Positions 30,881 through 41,934 of a DNA stretch of 64,000 nucleotides are shown here, piece after piece. Origin of the DNA: Didymella arachidicola (Eukaryota; Ascomycota; Dothideomycetes; Pleosporales; Didymellaceae); assembly GCA_016630955.3 (NCBI GenBank), contig CM049988.1, positions 2,232,001 through 2,296,000 on the forward strand, in the 5' to 3' direction. The position numbers were made by a program, and so were the translations under genes. Position 1 is the first letter of the stretch. The number at the start of each line of letters is the position of its first letter. The notes under the pieces were generated by a model that saw only the letters and a program-made list of their open reading frames with translations, was not told the DNA's origin and ran no database searches.

Positions 30881-33800
30881 GAAGCTGATATGAAACCCTA
30901 CCTAGAAACTTGGAAGCTAGAGTGAAATCAACGACTCTCAACAATGAGTTCCAATGCGTGTCTTTCGGTGCCCCATTCGAAGCTTAACGCTGATGGCGAT
31001 GCACTTAACCAGATATCCAGCATCTGTACCGACCCGGTCTGGCCTGGCTGCTGCCTTTCAAATCATAACCCTCTCTCCAGCGTGTCTGCGCCCCTTTTCA
31101 AGATCCTCTCAATCTGTACAAATCGACCATCCAAGGTTCAAGCGTTGCAAACCTCACCGAATCAAAAGTCGATGGGAGCTGCTCCTTTGATATGCCATAT
31201 GACCTTGCGCATTGTTGTCATGTGCTCAGAATGGCACGTCGAGTTTCTTTGAAGTAGCATACGATCCCCTTATCGCTCGCAAGGTTTCGGGGTCATGTCG
31301 TCAATTTACAAATGAGCCGAGACTGGCCTCAGACGTGCTGCTTTCTCCAAAGTTTTGAAGCCATACAAAGCCTTCGCCCCTGCTAGCTCACACTACTGCG
31401 CCATCGACCTTGTTCACAACGTCGTAGAGAGCCGGTGGGGCATTGACTGCAACGGAAGGTTCCAACGCGCTCGGTACAGTCCTATTCATGGACGGACAAC
31501 CTCAGAGTCGAAGTTCGCTGAAGTCATCTACGACTTCGGCAATAGCTTTTACAGAAGGCCATCTCAAGCATTCGATGCGCTCGACTTTCCCACGGTATCT
31601 ACTCCTCAGTCGTGCGTGTATAACACCGACAACCTGCTGTCCACAATTGCACATTGGTGAAATCGACCATTGCATCATAGAGGCTGACGAGATTTATATC
31701 GTCACATTTTGTTAGAATTGACAGGCTTCTGAGCAAGTCTTAATCTTCACATCGAGTGGACTCGTCAGACCCTCGGCCATTAATCTGCAATTGACATGCC
31801 ATCAGTTCGACTTGAGGAGCACAGCAGCACGAGCGGCTCAGCGACATCCCCGAATTCACCTAGTGGCTTCTTCACGGGGGCTAGGTGACCATAGGAGCCG
31901 CCATTCCTGCTGTCTGAAACCAGGGCGGTAAAGCAGTAGCAAAACAACCATGGAAGTGTCATTGCGATGGATGTTCCTGGGCTTCTGGGTTCGATCTGAT
32001 GGGACTGTGACAGCACTGCCTGCTTTTGCGTCAGCAGTAGATGGTGGGCGAATCCTTTTCAAACATGAACTCTTTGGTAGACCAACCGTAGATGCCTTAC
32101 CGATCGAGCTCGATGCCCACGCTAAGTTGCGAGCTGTGAGACCTACAAGAGCATCTTACGCACCATGTCCTTGAATGAATAGTCATATTGTGCGGGGACC
32201 TTTATCGATTTCGGCAGCGCGACCCAATCACCACCCAACTTGCTTGCGCTGTTATGAGGTGTATGACGATGTTTGCAGTGCTACACGCACTTTCATCTAG
32301 TATATGGAACAGAGGCAAAACGCCATGGCACAAGTGCCGAACTGCCTTGGTCTAGACACTCGATGTTGAGCTCCACAATCCCAGCTGGTGATCCGGTAAT
32401 TAAGGACGTTTCGTTTCGTGATGGCTTCCTGTCACCATGTGTTGTGGGTAAGACTGCCCCTTCAACATTTGAGGTCCATCTTGGCGTATCAAGGTTATGA
32501 ATGCATGTCAGCCTCCTCGTAACTAAAGTAACAGCATGAACGCTGGAGAAAGCGCAAGGTGGGCCTGTTGGGCCTGTTGGGCCTGTTTTGTTTCGAACAA
32601 ACCACCGTTTCGCATGACAGGACCACCCGTTCCTGCAGTCTGACAGGCAAGGAAGTCTCTGTAAGAAGCATGGAAACTCTTAGTAGGGGTCTGCGATGCG
32701 CTAAGTGGCAGTTGACTGTATGTAATGCTAGACTTCTTGAAAAGCAATGCAGGAAACAAAGTTCACCCCATTTTTCAGACACACAGTATAGAAACTCGCA
32801 TCAGGGCGCCAGCCTTGAGCCTTAGCGGTGCTCGTGCCAATTGGCCATTTAAACGAGATTATAGGTTTGAAGTTGTGCAGGGCTGCAATCTTTTCTAGGC
32901 GTACATAGTTTAGTTGTTGGAATTTGGAGACTCAGTGTCATCAGTATAATGGATTGCGCTCACACACAGTGTAGAAGCACCTCTGCCAGGTGTTGATTGA
33001 GCACAGTCACACAGTCTGGAAGCCAGATGGGCCGCCGCAGCAGTTGCATCAGACTGAACAATACGAGCGAGTGAGTCGAGATGATTCGGACAGCAGGGCA
33101 AAAAAAAGTAGCGAGACTAAGATCTCCTCCAGGTGGCTCTTCATCATGGGCTTAAGAGCGATTTGTCACTTCCATGTCTTGTCTGGACTCTGGAGTTGCG
33201 CAACGTTCCGTGGCAGAGCAGCGGGGACAGGTGGTGTTCTTCATCCTACCAGAGGATTCGCGGATGACGCACAGAACCGCAGCCAGTCAGAAGATGTCGG
33301 CGAGTGGTTCCGTTTGGCATGGATCGTCGGGGTCGACGGTGTCTCATGAAATTTGACCATGTCACTCAACTGTTGAACAGGCAGTGGCTATGTATTCATG
33401 CGATCTGCTCTAACGTCTGTCAAGTGTCGGAGAGTGCTTCGGCGCGGGGATGTCCCGGCTGAGGCGCGCAAAAGCGCAGCTGAAGCAAGAAGGGTGTGGC
33501 TTCGATTGTGGCGGCCGTTTGAACCGTGACATGGGCCGGCCTCCTCAAAGGATCACCGTCTGGCAACGACCATGCAACAAAGATATTTCGAGCTCGTCGC
33601 TCAAGGTCTCGAACAATACCCCATGCAGTGCTCCGTAGTGTTGCCGGCGCGACGATGATGTCAATCACGATGCCAACTGCACTGGCGGGGATGCAGTTGT
33701 GCAGATTGTGCCAACCGTCGTTGTCGCACGAGGACGAAGTGGGAAGGCTCGAAAGCTTGGCTCTTTTTTGGTGGGCTAGCTGCCACCGCCTCCTTTCGAA

Positions 33801-34790
33801 ACAACCACTGAGTGCCACTTTGTGCTCTTATCACAACGCCAATCAAGCGCGGGCCGTACGCGAGCAACACGAGAAACGTGCCGGTGGTAAACTGCTGCTT
33901 TCCAACGTTGCACAGGACCTGAGCGCGAGGGAAGCACGCAGATTGCGGCGCCCGCGGTGCAGGCGCTCCTTCGAGCAGCTTCGAGGCCCTCCGAGCACGG
34001 CATTGTGCTCGCCATCGAACAACGCTCGTACCGCTTGCTTCCGTTTCTGTTCAAGGAGGGAGGATCCTCGCAGGGTCTGCTTCTGTTGACGGTCAAGCGC
34101 CATGAAACGCAATTTGGGACCGCCCCAGGCGAGTCACCGAGGCAGCAAGAGGTGGCAGCGCAGCGCAGCATGAGTCGCAGCGACCATTCAGTGCAGTGAG
34201 ACAGCGGCCGCGAACAGGCGGCCGCCATAGGAGGCGCCAGCTTCTCACCACTACGATCTGCTTGCAATGGCGTCAAAATGGGCGACAAGCAACCTCCCCA
34301 CCCACGAGCTGCGTTTTGCTGCGCTGTACCTGCGCCGGCGCCTCGCAGCTGGCGACGTTGCTGCTGGGCCCTCCTGAGTGGTCCAACCTGCAACACCCTA
34401 GCAGCACCCCGGCCGCTGTGCCTGGCTAGCATCATCAAGGACCCACGCGCATAACGACATCCTTGCCGCTCACTGGTCCCTGTCTGCATCCGTCCCTGAC
34501 CGAAATTAACAGCCGCCAGGGGCATGGCATCTGTGTGCCCCGAAGATTCCTTGGTCTGATGCTGCAGACCGCCGCTCATTCATATATCGGCTCACCTCTG
34601 CCTTACTGGAACTCATCACGACAAGGCTCACTTTCCTTTCACCACTCTCGCTTTCCACCTGTCTTCGGACGTGCCGTTCTTTGAACAACCCAGTCACTCT
34701 TTCCTGGGTATTCACATTTCTACGCGGAATTACCTTCTTCGACACCAACATCCATATTTCAAGAGCAAGGAACCTTTGTGATCAGCCAAG
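30881..34790. other. 3.9-kb region without a supported gene
   Basis: Only short frames occur and none shows family motifs. Around 32,560-32,590 there are three tandem copies of GGGCCTGTT. The right part (about 33.4-34.4 kb) is GC-rich and opens long chance frames on both strands; these were rejected. The last 400 bp are pyrimidine-rich and are probably the promoter and leader of the wall-protein gene, with CATATAT at about 34,580. Confidence 0.5.
32561..32588 (+). repeat. GGGCCTGTT triplicate
   Basis: Three near-perfect 9-bp tandem units in otherwise unremarkable intergenic DNA. Confidence 0.7.
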
Positions 34791-37283
34791 ATGATGAAGC
34801 TTACTGTTGCTTTCCTCGCCGCCCTCGCAGCCGCTGATGCTGCCGAGGCTCGCTCTACCCGCCAGCAGCGTCGTCAATACGGTTCTGGCTACGGCTACGG
34901 CTCTGGTTACGGCACACCTGAGGTCTCCTCGGCACCTGCTGTCTCCTCTGCTGTCTCCTCCGCTCCCGTCGTCTCCTCAGTCCCTGCTCCCAGCATCCCC
35001 GCTGTCAGCACACCTGCCGCTGAGACGGTCTCCAGCTCCGCAGTTGTCCCCTCTTCATCTGCTCCCGCTGCCTCTTCGAGCGCCCCTCTCGACTACGGAA
35101 ACGGCTACCCCGTTCCCTCCAAGCCTGCTACCAGCTCTGTAGTCATCGCCAGCTCCAGCACCCCCGCTGCCGAGACCGTTCCCTCCAGCTCCGCAGTTGT
35201 TCCCTCTTCATCTGCTCCTGCTGCCTCCAGCTCCGCAGTTGTCCCCTCCTCATCTGCCCCCGCTGCCTCTTCCAGCGCTCCTCTCAACTACGGCAGCGGC
35301 TACCCCGTTCCCTCCAAGCCTGCTTCCAGCTCCGTAGTCATCGCTAGCTCCAGCACCCCCGCTGCCGAGACCGTTTCTTCCAGCTCGGTTGTTCCCAGCT
35401 CCAGCACTCCTGCTGCTGAGACCACATCCTACCCAGTTGGCGGCGGTAACTCAACTCCTGCTGCTAGCTCCACCCCTGTCGCCAGCTCTTCCACCCCCGC
35501 TGCTGAGACCGTCCCCTCCAGCTCGGCTGTCGTTGCCAGCTCCAGCGCTCCTCTCAACTATGGCAGCGGCTACCCGGTGCCCTCCAAGCCTGCTGGCGGC
35601 AAGAGCTCCTCCACTCCTCTCGGCGCTGAGTCCACACCTGCCTCCGGCATCTACCCCTCGAGCTCCATCTACAAGCCTACCGGCGTTGTTGCCTCCCCCT
35701 CCAGCGTCCCCGCTGGCAGTGCCTCTACTCCTCTCGCCTCCGAGAGCTCCAAGGGCCCCTTCTACCCCAGCGGCGGCTACCCCACTGGCACCGGTCCTCG
35801 CCCCACTGGCCTGACCGCTTACCCCAGCGGCACTGGCTCCGGCTTCAAGCCCAGCACTACGCCCTTGACCGATCTCGTCACCTCCACCATCTACAGCACC
35901 CAGATCTTCACCGTTACTGCGTGCCCTTCGACCGTCTCTGACTGCCCCGCTCGCTCGACCTCGCTCGTCACCAGCGTCGTCGTCGTCGGCACCACCGTCT
36001 GCCCTGAGTCGGACCTCACCAAGGCCACCCCCACGCCTTCGGCGCCTGTCTCCAAGGATCAGGTTCACACCACCTCGTACCCCGTCTCTGAGGTTCCCTC
36101 GGTCGTCACCGAGACTCTCGTATACACCATCGGCACTGGCTCGTCTGCCCACCCCGTCACCACCGAGGTCGAGTCTACCTCCACCAAGACCATCTACTCG
36201 ACTGTCGTCGTCACCAAGGAGAAGGCATCTTCCACTGAGGCTGGCTCTTACCCCACCGGCCCCGTTGGCGGTGAGGCTAAGCCCTCTTCCTCTTCTCCCG
36301 CAAACGAGGGGGCTTACCCTACCGGTCCCGCCGGTGGTGAGCAGACTGGCACCACCACCCTGAAGTCCACCCAGACCCAGACCCGCTATGTCACCGTCAA
36401 GCCCACTCCTTCAAGCTCTTCTGACGTCCCCGTTGGCGAGGAGAACTTCTCTACCGGCCCTGCTGGCTCCTACCCCACAGGCCCTGCCGGTGGTGAGGCC
36501 AAGCCTTCCACTCCCGCTGGTGAGCAGAGCACTCCTACCGGCCCCGCCGGTGGTGAGGGCGAGGACTGCCCCGTTCCCGTTACCGTTACCGTCACAGCTA
36601 AGGAGACCATCACCGTCACAGCTGGCCAGGGCACCGCCACCCCCGACTCCGAGAAGCCCACTACCCCTGCTGGTGGTGAGGGCTACCCTACCGGTCCTGC
36701 TGCTCCTTCATCCACCCCCGCTGGTGAGACCGTCCCCACCAGCCCTGCCGGCGGTGTCTACGCTCCTTACCCCACTGGCAACGGAACAGCTCCTTCCTAC
36801 CCTGCCGGCCCTACTGGCTTCTCTACTCTGACCAAGCCTTCCGGCACTGGATCCGTTCCCAGCCAGACCAGCTCTCTCCCCAGCTTCAGCTTCGCCTCTG
36901 AGGTCCCCTCCGCTTCCGCGCCTGCTTCCTCCACACCTGCTGGCGAGACTGTCCCCACCCCTTCCAGCTCGGCCGTTGAGTACCCTGCCTACCCCACTGG
37001 CCCTGCCAGCGGTGAGGCCAAGCCCTCTTCTTCCGCCCCTGCTGTCCCCAGCTATTCCACCCCTGCCGGCGAGACTGTTCCCACCCCTTCCAGCTCGGCC
37101 GTTGAGTACCCTGCGTACCCTACTGGCCCTGCCGGTGGTGAGGCCAAGCCCTCTTCCTCCGCTGCCGTTTCCACCCCGGTCGCTGTCTCTACTCCTGAGG
37201 CTGCTACCTCCACCCCCGTTGCCACCTCTTCCGCTGGCACCGGTTACGGATCCGGCTACGGCTCCGGCTACGGCACCTACTAA
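34791..37283 (+). CDS. Ser/Thr/Pro-rich secreted cell-wall-type protein
   Basis: Intronless gene for an 830-residue protein. The first 20 residues (MMKLTVAFLAALAAADAAEA) form a clear signal peptide, followed by a basic RQQRRQ site that a Kex2-like protease could cut. Almost all the rest is low-complexity Ser/Thr/Pro/Ala sequence expected to be heavily O-glycosylated. Repeat families are visible: blocks around SSAPLNYGSGYPVPSKP (three times), SSSTPAAETV, and YPTGPAGGEAKPSS (about eight variants), the last in a unit with STPAGETVPTPSSSAVEYPA that occurs twice. One less repetitive island (about residues 360-410) has IFTVTACPSTVSDCP and TTVCPE, the kind of Cys-containing spacer seen in fungal adhesins. 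The protein begins and ends with YGSGYG motifs. There is no C-terminal hydrophobic GPI signal, so attachment is probably non-GPI. Function unknown; wall structure or adhesion is likely. Confidence 0.85.
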   Translation: MMKLTVAFLAALAAADAAEARSTRQQRRQYGSGYGYGSGYGTPEVSSAPAVSSAVSSAPVVSSVPAPSIPAVSTPAAETVSSSAVVPSSSAPAASSSAPLDYGNGYPVPSKPATSSVVIASSSTPAAETVPSSSAVVPSSSAPAASSSAVVPSSSAPAASSSAPLNYGSGYPVPSKPASSSVVIASSSTPAAETVSSSSVVPSSSTPAAETTSYPVGGGNSTPAASSTPVASSSTPAAETVPSSSAVVASSSAPLNYGSGYPVPSKPAGGKSSSTPLGAESTPASGIYPSSSIYKPTGVVASPSSVPAGSASTPLASESSKGPFYPSGGYPTGTGPRPTGLTAYPSGTGSGFKPSTTPLTDLVTSTIYSTQIFTVTACPSTVSDCPARSTSLVTSVVVVGTTVCPESDLTKATPTPSAPVSKDQVHTTSYPVSEVPSVVTETLVYTIGTGSSAHPVTTEVESTSTKTIYSTVVVTKEKASSTEAGSYPTGPVGGEAKPSSSSPANEGAYPTGPAGGEQTGTTTLKSTQTQTRYVTVKPTPSSSSDVPVGEENFSTGPAGSYPTGPAGGEAKPSTPAGEQSTPTGPAGGEGEDCPVPVTVTVTAKETITVTAGQGTATPDSEKPTTPAGGEGYPTGPAAPSSTPAGETVPTSPAGGVYAPYPTGNGTAPSYPAGPTGFSTLTKPSGTGSVPSQTSSLPSFSFASEVPSASAPASSTPAGETVPTPSSSAVEYPAYPTGPASGEAKPSSSAPAVPSYSTPAGETVPTPSSSAVEYPAYPTGPAGGEAKPSSSAAVSTPVAVSTPEAATSTPVATSSAGTGYGSGYGSGYGTY
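35040..35600 (+). repeat. intragenic repeat array in the wall-protein gene
   Basis: Long imperfect direct repeats of about 150-190 bp encode the PVPSKP/STPAAETV modules. The copies are similar enough at DNA level to allow unequal recombination and length variation between strains. Confidence 0.7.
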
Positions 37284-39108
37284 GCGCTCCAGCGTTTAGT
37301 ATGAATTGATACGATGATCGTTCTGTACAGACTCTCATGGGTCGCTTGACCCCTTTCATACATGTCTTGTCTGGGTTCTGCTGTCTTGATGTCTCCTCGG
37401 GCAGGGGCTCAACGTGTTTGGGAGGATGTTTTGTCGTTTGTAGGTATTCCACAGGAGCTTCAGACAGCCGACAATGAAATCTGTCTTGCTTTACATGCTT
37501 TGGGTTTTGCGTGTGGTTGGCTGACGGACAGTGGGACAGACGGACTCACGATTGTTTCTGCCCTAGATTTCAAGTCGATTTCTTATTTCCTATGTCACTA
37601 TCTGCGATCCAAAACTTTGAGGCATTGCACGGAGTCTTCCTTCTAGCACATCTGAATTCACTCTACACTTCATTTTCAGTTCGCCCTACACATTGACATG
37701 CAAAAAGTGAGATAGCAACTACCGATCTTCGAAACATTGAATTCAAAACCCTTCCAGCCCACTTGGGATCCCCGTCTTTAAAACGGGGCACCGCCTCCAT
37801 GAGGTAAAGTCGCTCGAGCTGTTGTTTCAGAGCAGCCGAATTACCGAACAAGCCCCTGTCGCACGTTCTCCCGTTAACAAAATTACCATCTGCACCGCCA
37901 CCTCCCCGTGCGGGGCACCTGGTTCGCATCATGCCAATCAAGCGTCGCTTTGTCATTTTACAATGTCGCAAGCAACACTGCAATTCCGGCTCATACTGAT
38001 CGCCAACCCGCGCACATCGGGATGAGCTGCACAGATTATTCCCTGCGGACATCGTTGATGTATAGGCGCCGATGTCACCCGACTCCACGTGCATGCACGA
38101 CTTTCCCTATGAGGCACACAACACACTCATCCGCATTGTGGGAGGAGTGATGTTGGAATTGAGATTACGAGGCGCTCGGGGCGATAACGGCAGTGTCCAT
38201 GCGCTTTGCGCCATCTCTGCGAGCACGGTTTAATCGCAGATGGCGCGGAGCTCGAGCAGAGGCGTACGTCGTATTCAATAGCGCGATCGAGAGCCTCGGA
38301 ACTTACTCGTGGTATTCAATGCGGTGCTCAACAGGGTTTATGATATCATCAATTGCCGGGGAAGGTATGGATGCGAGATTGCTGGTGAATATTGGTTTGA
38401 TAAAAACGATAGATTTGACGCGCGTACGTTTGTGCTGTTGGAAAGGAAGTCGGTTGGACCCCTTTCTGCCGCGCGACAGTGAAGATAATTGATTACGCAA
38501 TGTGCGATGCTGTTAGATTGCTGCAGGTTCGAGGCAGGGTCGTCAGGGTTGTGTGATGGTTGACGTGCGGCTGAACATTTGGTGCGACGTTTGTATTATT
38601 GCGCGTGGTCAACCACGTTGTACATACATGTGGACTCGAGTGTTGCCTGAGACGACGCGCATAGCGAAATGTGTGTATTCTGCACCCAAACTCAAGTGCT
38701 CGCCTTTCAGGAGAGTGATGAAGAGGAGTCAGGTGAGTGTCCACGTGACTCGGCACGCCGGCGCCTTCCTTAGAGCACACAGTCGTAAACAACTACTCCT
38801 CAAAACACTTGTTCTCATATCTAGCATCACATCAAAGGCTTTATAGTATAACATGACCGCATCCATGGTGCTTTCCGCAGCCACCTCCACACTCTACCCG
38901 GCTAAGTGGCAGCTCCCAACGTAACAGTACACTTTAACATGGAGAACATAGGTTTCCACAACTTTCCTCGATCTCGTCGCTGTCTGGGTAAACCGACAAT
39001 CCACAATGGTTACTGGAAGGAGCACTCTTTCCCCATATACTAGCGTTGTTTACAGCGCTAGTCAGGTGAGGACTCAAACTTTCCCTTCCATAGTTTCAAT
39101 ACAATCAA
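37284..39108. other. 1.8-kb region without a supported gene
   Basis: No frame carries recognisable motifs. It should include the 3' end of the wall-protein transcript. Confidence 0.5.
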
Positions 39109-40690
39109 TCATGACCGAAGCAATCCTGGACCGATTAGAAGGAACAAGTCAGGTCATGAGGCCGAACCGCAATACCACCGAGCTTACAAAGGTCGAATTC
39201 ACTTACAACCCCTAAAGCCATCGACTAACCAGTGATCAGCATGTAAATCCTGCCGAAACAAGAAGGGAGAACGCAGAATCACGGCGGAGGAGTATGCTGC
39301 CGGCCTGCCATGCGCTAAGTTTCGCAGAGAGATGCGCCCTTGCACATATACCGTGACAAGGCACGGTCCGAGACGTCAGAGGCAGAGTATCAGCCAGAGC
39401 CAGGATGGCGATGAAGTCAGTATAATTTTTCATACATACTGAGGCCGTACCTGACGTTCACACTTCGTCGACGTCCTCTGCTCAGCAACATGATGCTCGC
39501 GAGATCAATCATGGACCAATTAATGCTGACCTGAACGACACTATGATGGCCACTGTCGTCTCGAATGGCAACGATGCCTTGAACCTGCTTCTCGAAGCTG
39601 CGCGCAAGAGAAAAGAGAGGTTAATGATGCACGAGTCCCTGTCGCGGCTGGTCAGCATGTCAGTAACGCAACTGCTACGCCACTGTCGTCCATCGTAGAT
39701 CGAAGCCCTTCTTCTTTGCCAGAGCTTTCGAGCGAGCACACAGACACTTGGAAAGTCTATCGCGTCGTGCGTACGGAGTGGCTTTCTGTTCAAGAGATCG
39801 TGTGGTATCTGGATATGTGAGACCGCTCTGATTCAGCATGGCGCAACCGGGACTGACTTAGCACTCAGGTTCTTCAAGAAAATTGCACCGTTATGTCCAA
39901 TTTTGGATGACTGTGAGTGCCTTCGCTCTGGTTTGCCAACCCAAATTGGGTCATGGCTAACTTCTATCAAGTCTACGCCAAGTGGTCGAACCACTATTTG
40001 CTGGTGACTCATGAGCCTGTGCTGACCTGCATGATTCTGATCATCTCCTCTCGCTACCATACTCTGCCCACTATTGGAGGCCATTCGCGAGGCTACTTAA
40101 TCCACCGGAGACTATGGGATCACTTCAAGCGTCTACTTATGCGCCTCGTCCTCGGATTAGAGAAACACATCAAGGCCAAGACACGGACATTGGGTACCAT
40201 TGAGGTATTTCTGCTGTTGACAGAGTGGTATCGGCGAGCGCTGTATGCGCCTTCACCTAGTGACGGCTGGGACTCAGACATCTTGTTCACTGTAAAGGAC
40301 CGTCCTGATCAGGAAGGAAGTACAGTCGACACCCCTTCCAGGACAAGATGGCGAGAGGGTGTGATCGAGCCAGCCAATAAATCAGACCGAATGTGTTGGA
40401 TGGTGCTCAGTTGCGCGTTGTCCCTGGGCAATGAACTCGGTAAATTTTTGACAAACAAGATAAGCATGACGGCGCAACTATAAATTTGCCGCAACACGAG
40501 CGTCGAATTGTGTAGCAGAAGTCATGGCTGGCCAGACTTTGAGGTGCTCTAGGGGTCTAAAGCAAGTCATAGTGGCGCTAAAGAACTGCAACCAAGACAA
40601 TTTGCACCCGGGCGGTCATTATTCAATCCTTCTTGAGATGCACATGACGAGGCTACAGGATCATTTTGTGCCCTCAATTAGGCCACACAA
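39109..40690 (+). pseudogene. degenerate Zn2Cys6 transcription factor
   Basis: Fragments of a fungal binuclear-cluster regulator are readable in order but not in one frame. The DNA-binding part begins ACKSCRNKKGERR and ends PCAKFRREMRPC; the third and fifth metal-binding cysteines expected in CX2CX6C...CX2C are absent, so a zinc cluster could not form. Next come NGNDALNLLLEAARKRK, then WKVYRVVRTEWLSVQE and FFKKIAPLCPIL, then a long segment with YAKWSNHYLLVTHEPVL and EVFLLLTEWYRRAL, all typical of the regulatory middle domain. The tail near 40,600 still has GHYSILLEM. Several joins need poor splice sites and the 3' part has stops. It adjoins two other broken genes. A functional gene with unusual introns cannot be wholly excluded, but the lost cysteines argue against it. 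Confidence 0.65.
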
Positions 40691-40814
40691 CATCACGCCT
40701 CCAGACCTAGATCCTTCCCAGCTCCCAGGTCTCACCAACACTGTTGGTACAAGTCAGTTTGATTTATGGACTTCTATCATATGCCAGAAATCGATTTGTC
40801 AGGTGCCAATTGGC

Positions 40815-41790
40815 TCAACCTGTGACGGAAACTGGCCACAAGGTAGAGTTAGTATGTATGCAAAAGCGTGCGAGAATTTTGACCTGCCCTTGACGAGACG
40901 GGAACAGAGTGCTGCTGACGAAGGAGGAGTACTGTCCAAATGTCGCCAGGATACCGAGACCAGCTCCTCTTTTCGAGTCACCACCCTGGTTATTGAAGAG
41001 CCAGGTTATGTTGATGGCCAGAGCAGGAAAGATGCTGCATGTAGCGAATGAGATAGCTGCATAGCGAGGTCCCGTCTTGGATTCATCCTGAATAGCCGCC
41101 AACATCAGGTAGCCAATGGTACCCATAGTCGCGAAGCCGACAACGAGCCAGCTTCGCTTGCCATACTTGTCAGAGCCCCAACCAGCGAGCATGCAGCAAA
41201 AAAAGGCAAGAAAGTATGTGGGCGCTGTCAAACCCTGGGCGTTGACCGAGCTGTATTCCATGTCGCGGACTATCGTTGGCAAAAACCTCGAGGGCGGCAA
41301 AAGAGTAGTTGTAGCAGAACTGTATCGTGGCGTTTATCTAATTCTGATAGTCCGTCAAACCAGTGAATAATTGTGTCCAGCTCACTTTAGACTTCTCTGT
41401 GCGATCGACGGTGGCAAGTCGCTGCCGAGCTTGCAGCTTCTCTTCATCTGTCAAGAGGCGCGCAGTATCTGGAGAATCAAGAAGACAAATATAGACAAGG
41501 ACTGCGCACAACACAGTCGGCGCTCCTTCTAAAAAGACAAGTCAGTGAGTGGTGATCTCATAGGCTAAGTTGAGAGCAAGTACCAATCAGGAAGAGTAGT
41601 CGCCAAGGAGCGATCGATGCCTTGATGTGGAGTATACCGTACAGCGATGAAGCGAAACAATTTGCCAATGGCGACATGCCCGTCAATAGAGCTGCGCGCT
41701 TTCCCAGTTCCCGGCGTTGATAGAACAGCGACAGGAAGTACGGCGCGCCAATTCACACCAAATTCTGTTCTTACAACCATACAGAATGTC
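40815..41790 (-). pseudogene. broken MFS permease (anion:cation symporter/allantoate-permease type)
   Basis: The minus strand holds the middle of a 12-span MFS transporter: GAPYFLSLFYQRRELGKRAA, SSLYGILHIKASIAPWRLLF, a 56-60 nt intron around 41,527-41,585, then EGAPTVLCAVLVY, LDSPDTARLLTDEEK and, in another frame, FLPTIVRDMEYSSVNAQG, AGWGSDKYGKRSW and GLGILATFGQYSSFVSS. The YSSVNAQ/LTAP and SD[KR]Y signatures are those of the ACS family of fungal organic-anion permeases. Damage is clear: a stop after LTDYQN, a frameshift before FLPTIV, and loss of roughly the first third and the last spans. It lies between the degenerate regulator and the broken lyase. Original substrate unknown, probably a carboxylate. 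Confidence 0.8.
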
Positions 41791-41934
41791 GAGGTCCATC
41801 GGTGGGACTGTCCCATATCCTGTAAGTACTTTGAAAAGTTTTGGTGAAAGCTATTAAAACATCACTAAGTCTCACAAAAGTCTTATTTCGACCACAAAGC
41901 GACCACCAAGTCCGGCAAGCCTGGACAGACCAGC

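Noticed and set aside
33776..34579. 267-codon minus-strand frame
   Set aside because: GC-rich, Arg/Ser/Ala-heavy chance frame with overlapping frames on the other strand and no motif; lies in the likely promoter of the wall-protein gene.
35451..36152. 233-codon Gly/Ala/Arg-rich minus frame
   Set aside because: Antisense shadow of the repetitive wall-protein gene; composition follows from the complementary codons.
34791..37283. repeats resembling a CRISPR array
   Set aside because: They are coding, in-frame protein repeats of variable length without unique spacers; CRISPR does not occur in fungal nuclear DNA.
37663..38094. 143-codon minus frame
   Set aside because: Cys/Arg-rich mixture without motif or partner exons; judged chance.
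38505..38570. possible tRNA T-arm (AGGTTCGAGG)
   Set aside because: No matching acceptor, D or anticodon arms around it; no tRNA gene was found in the window.
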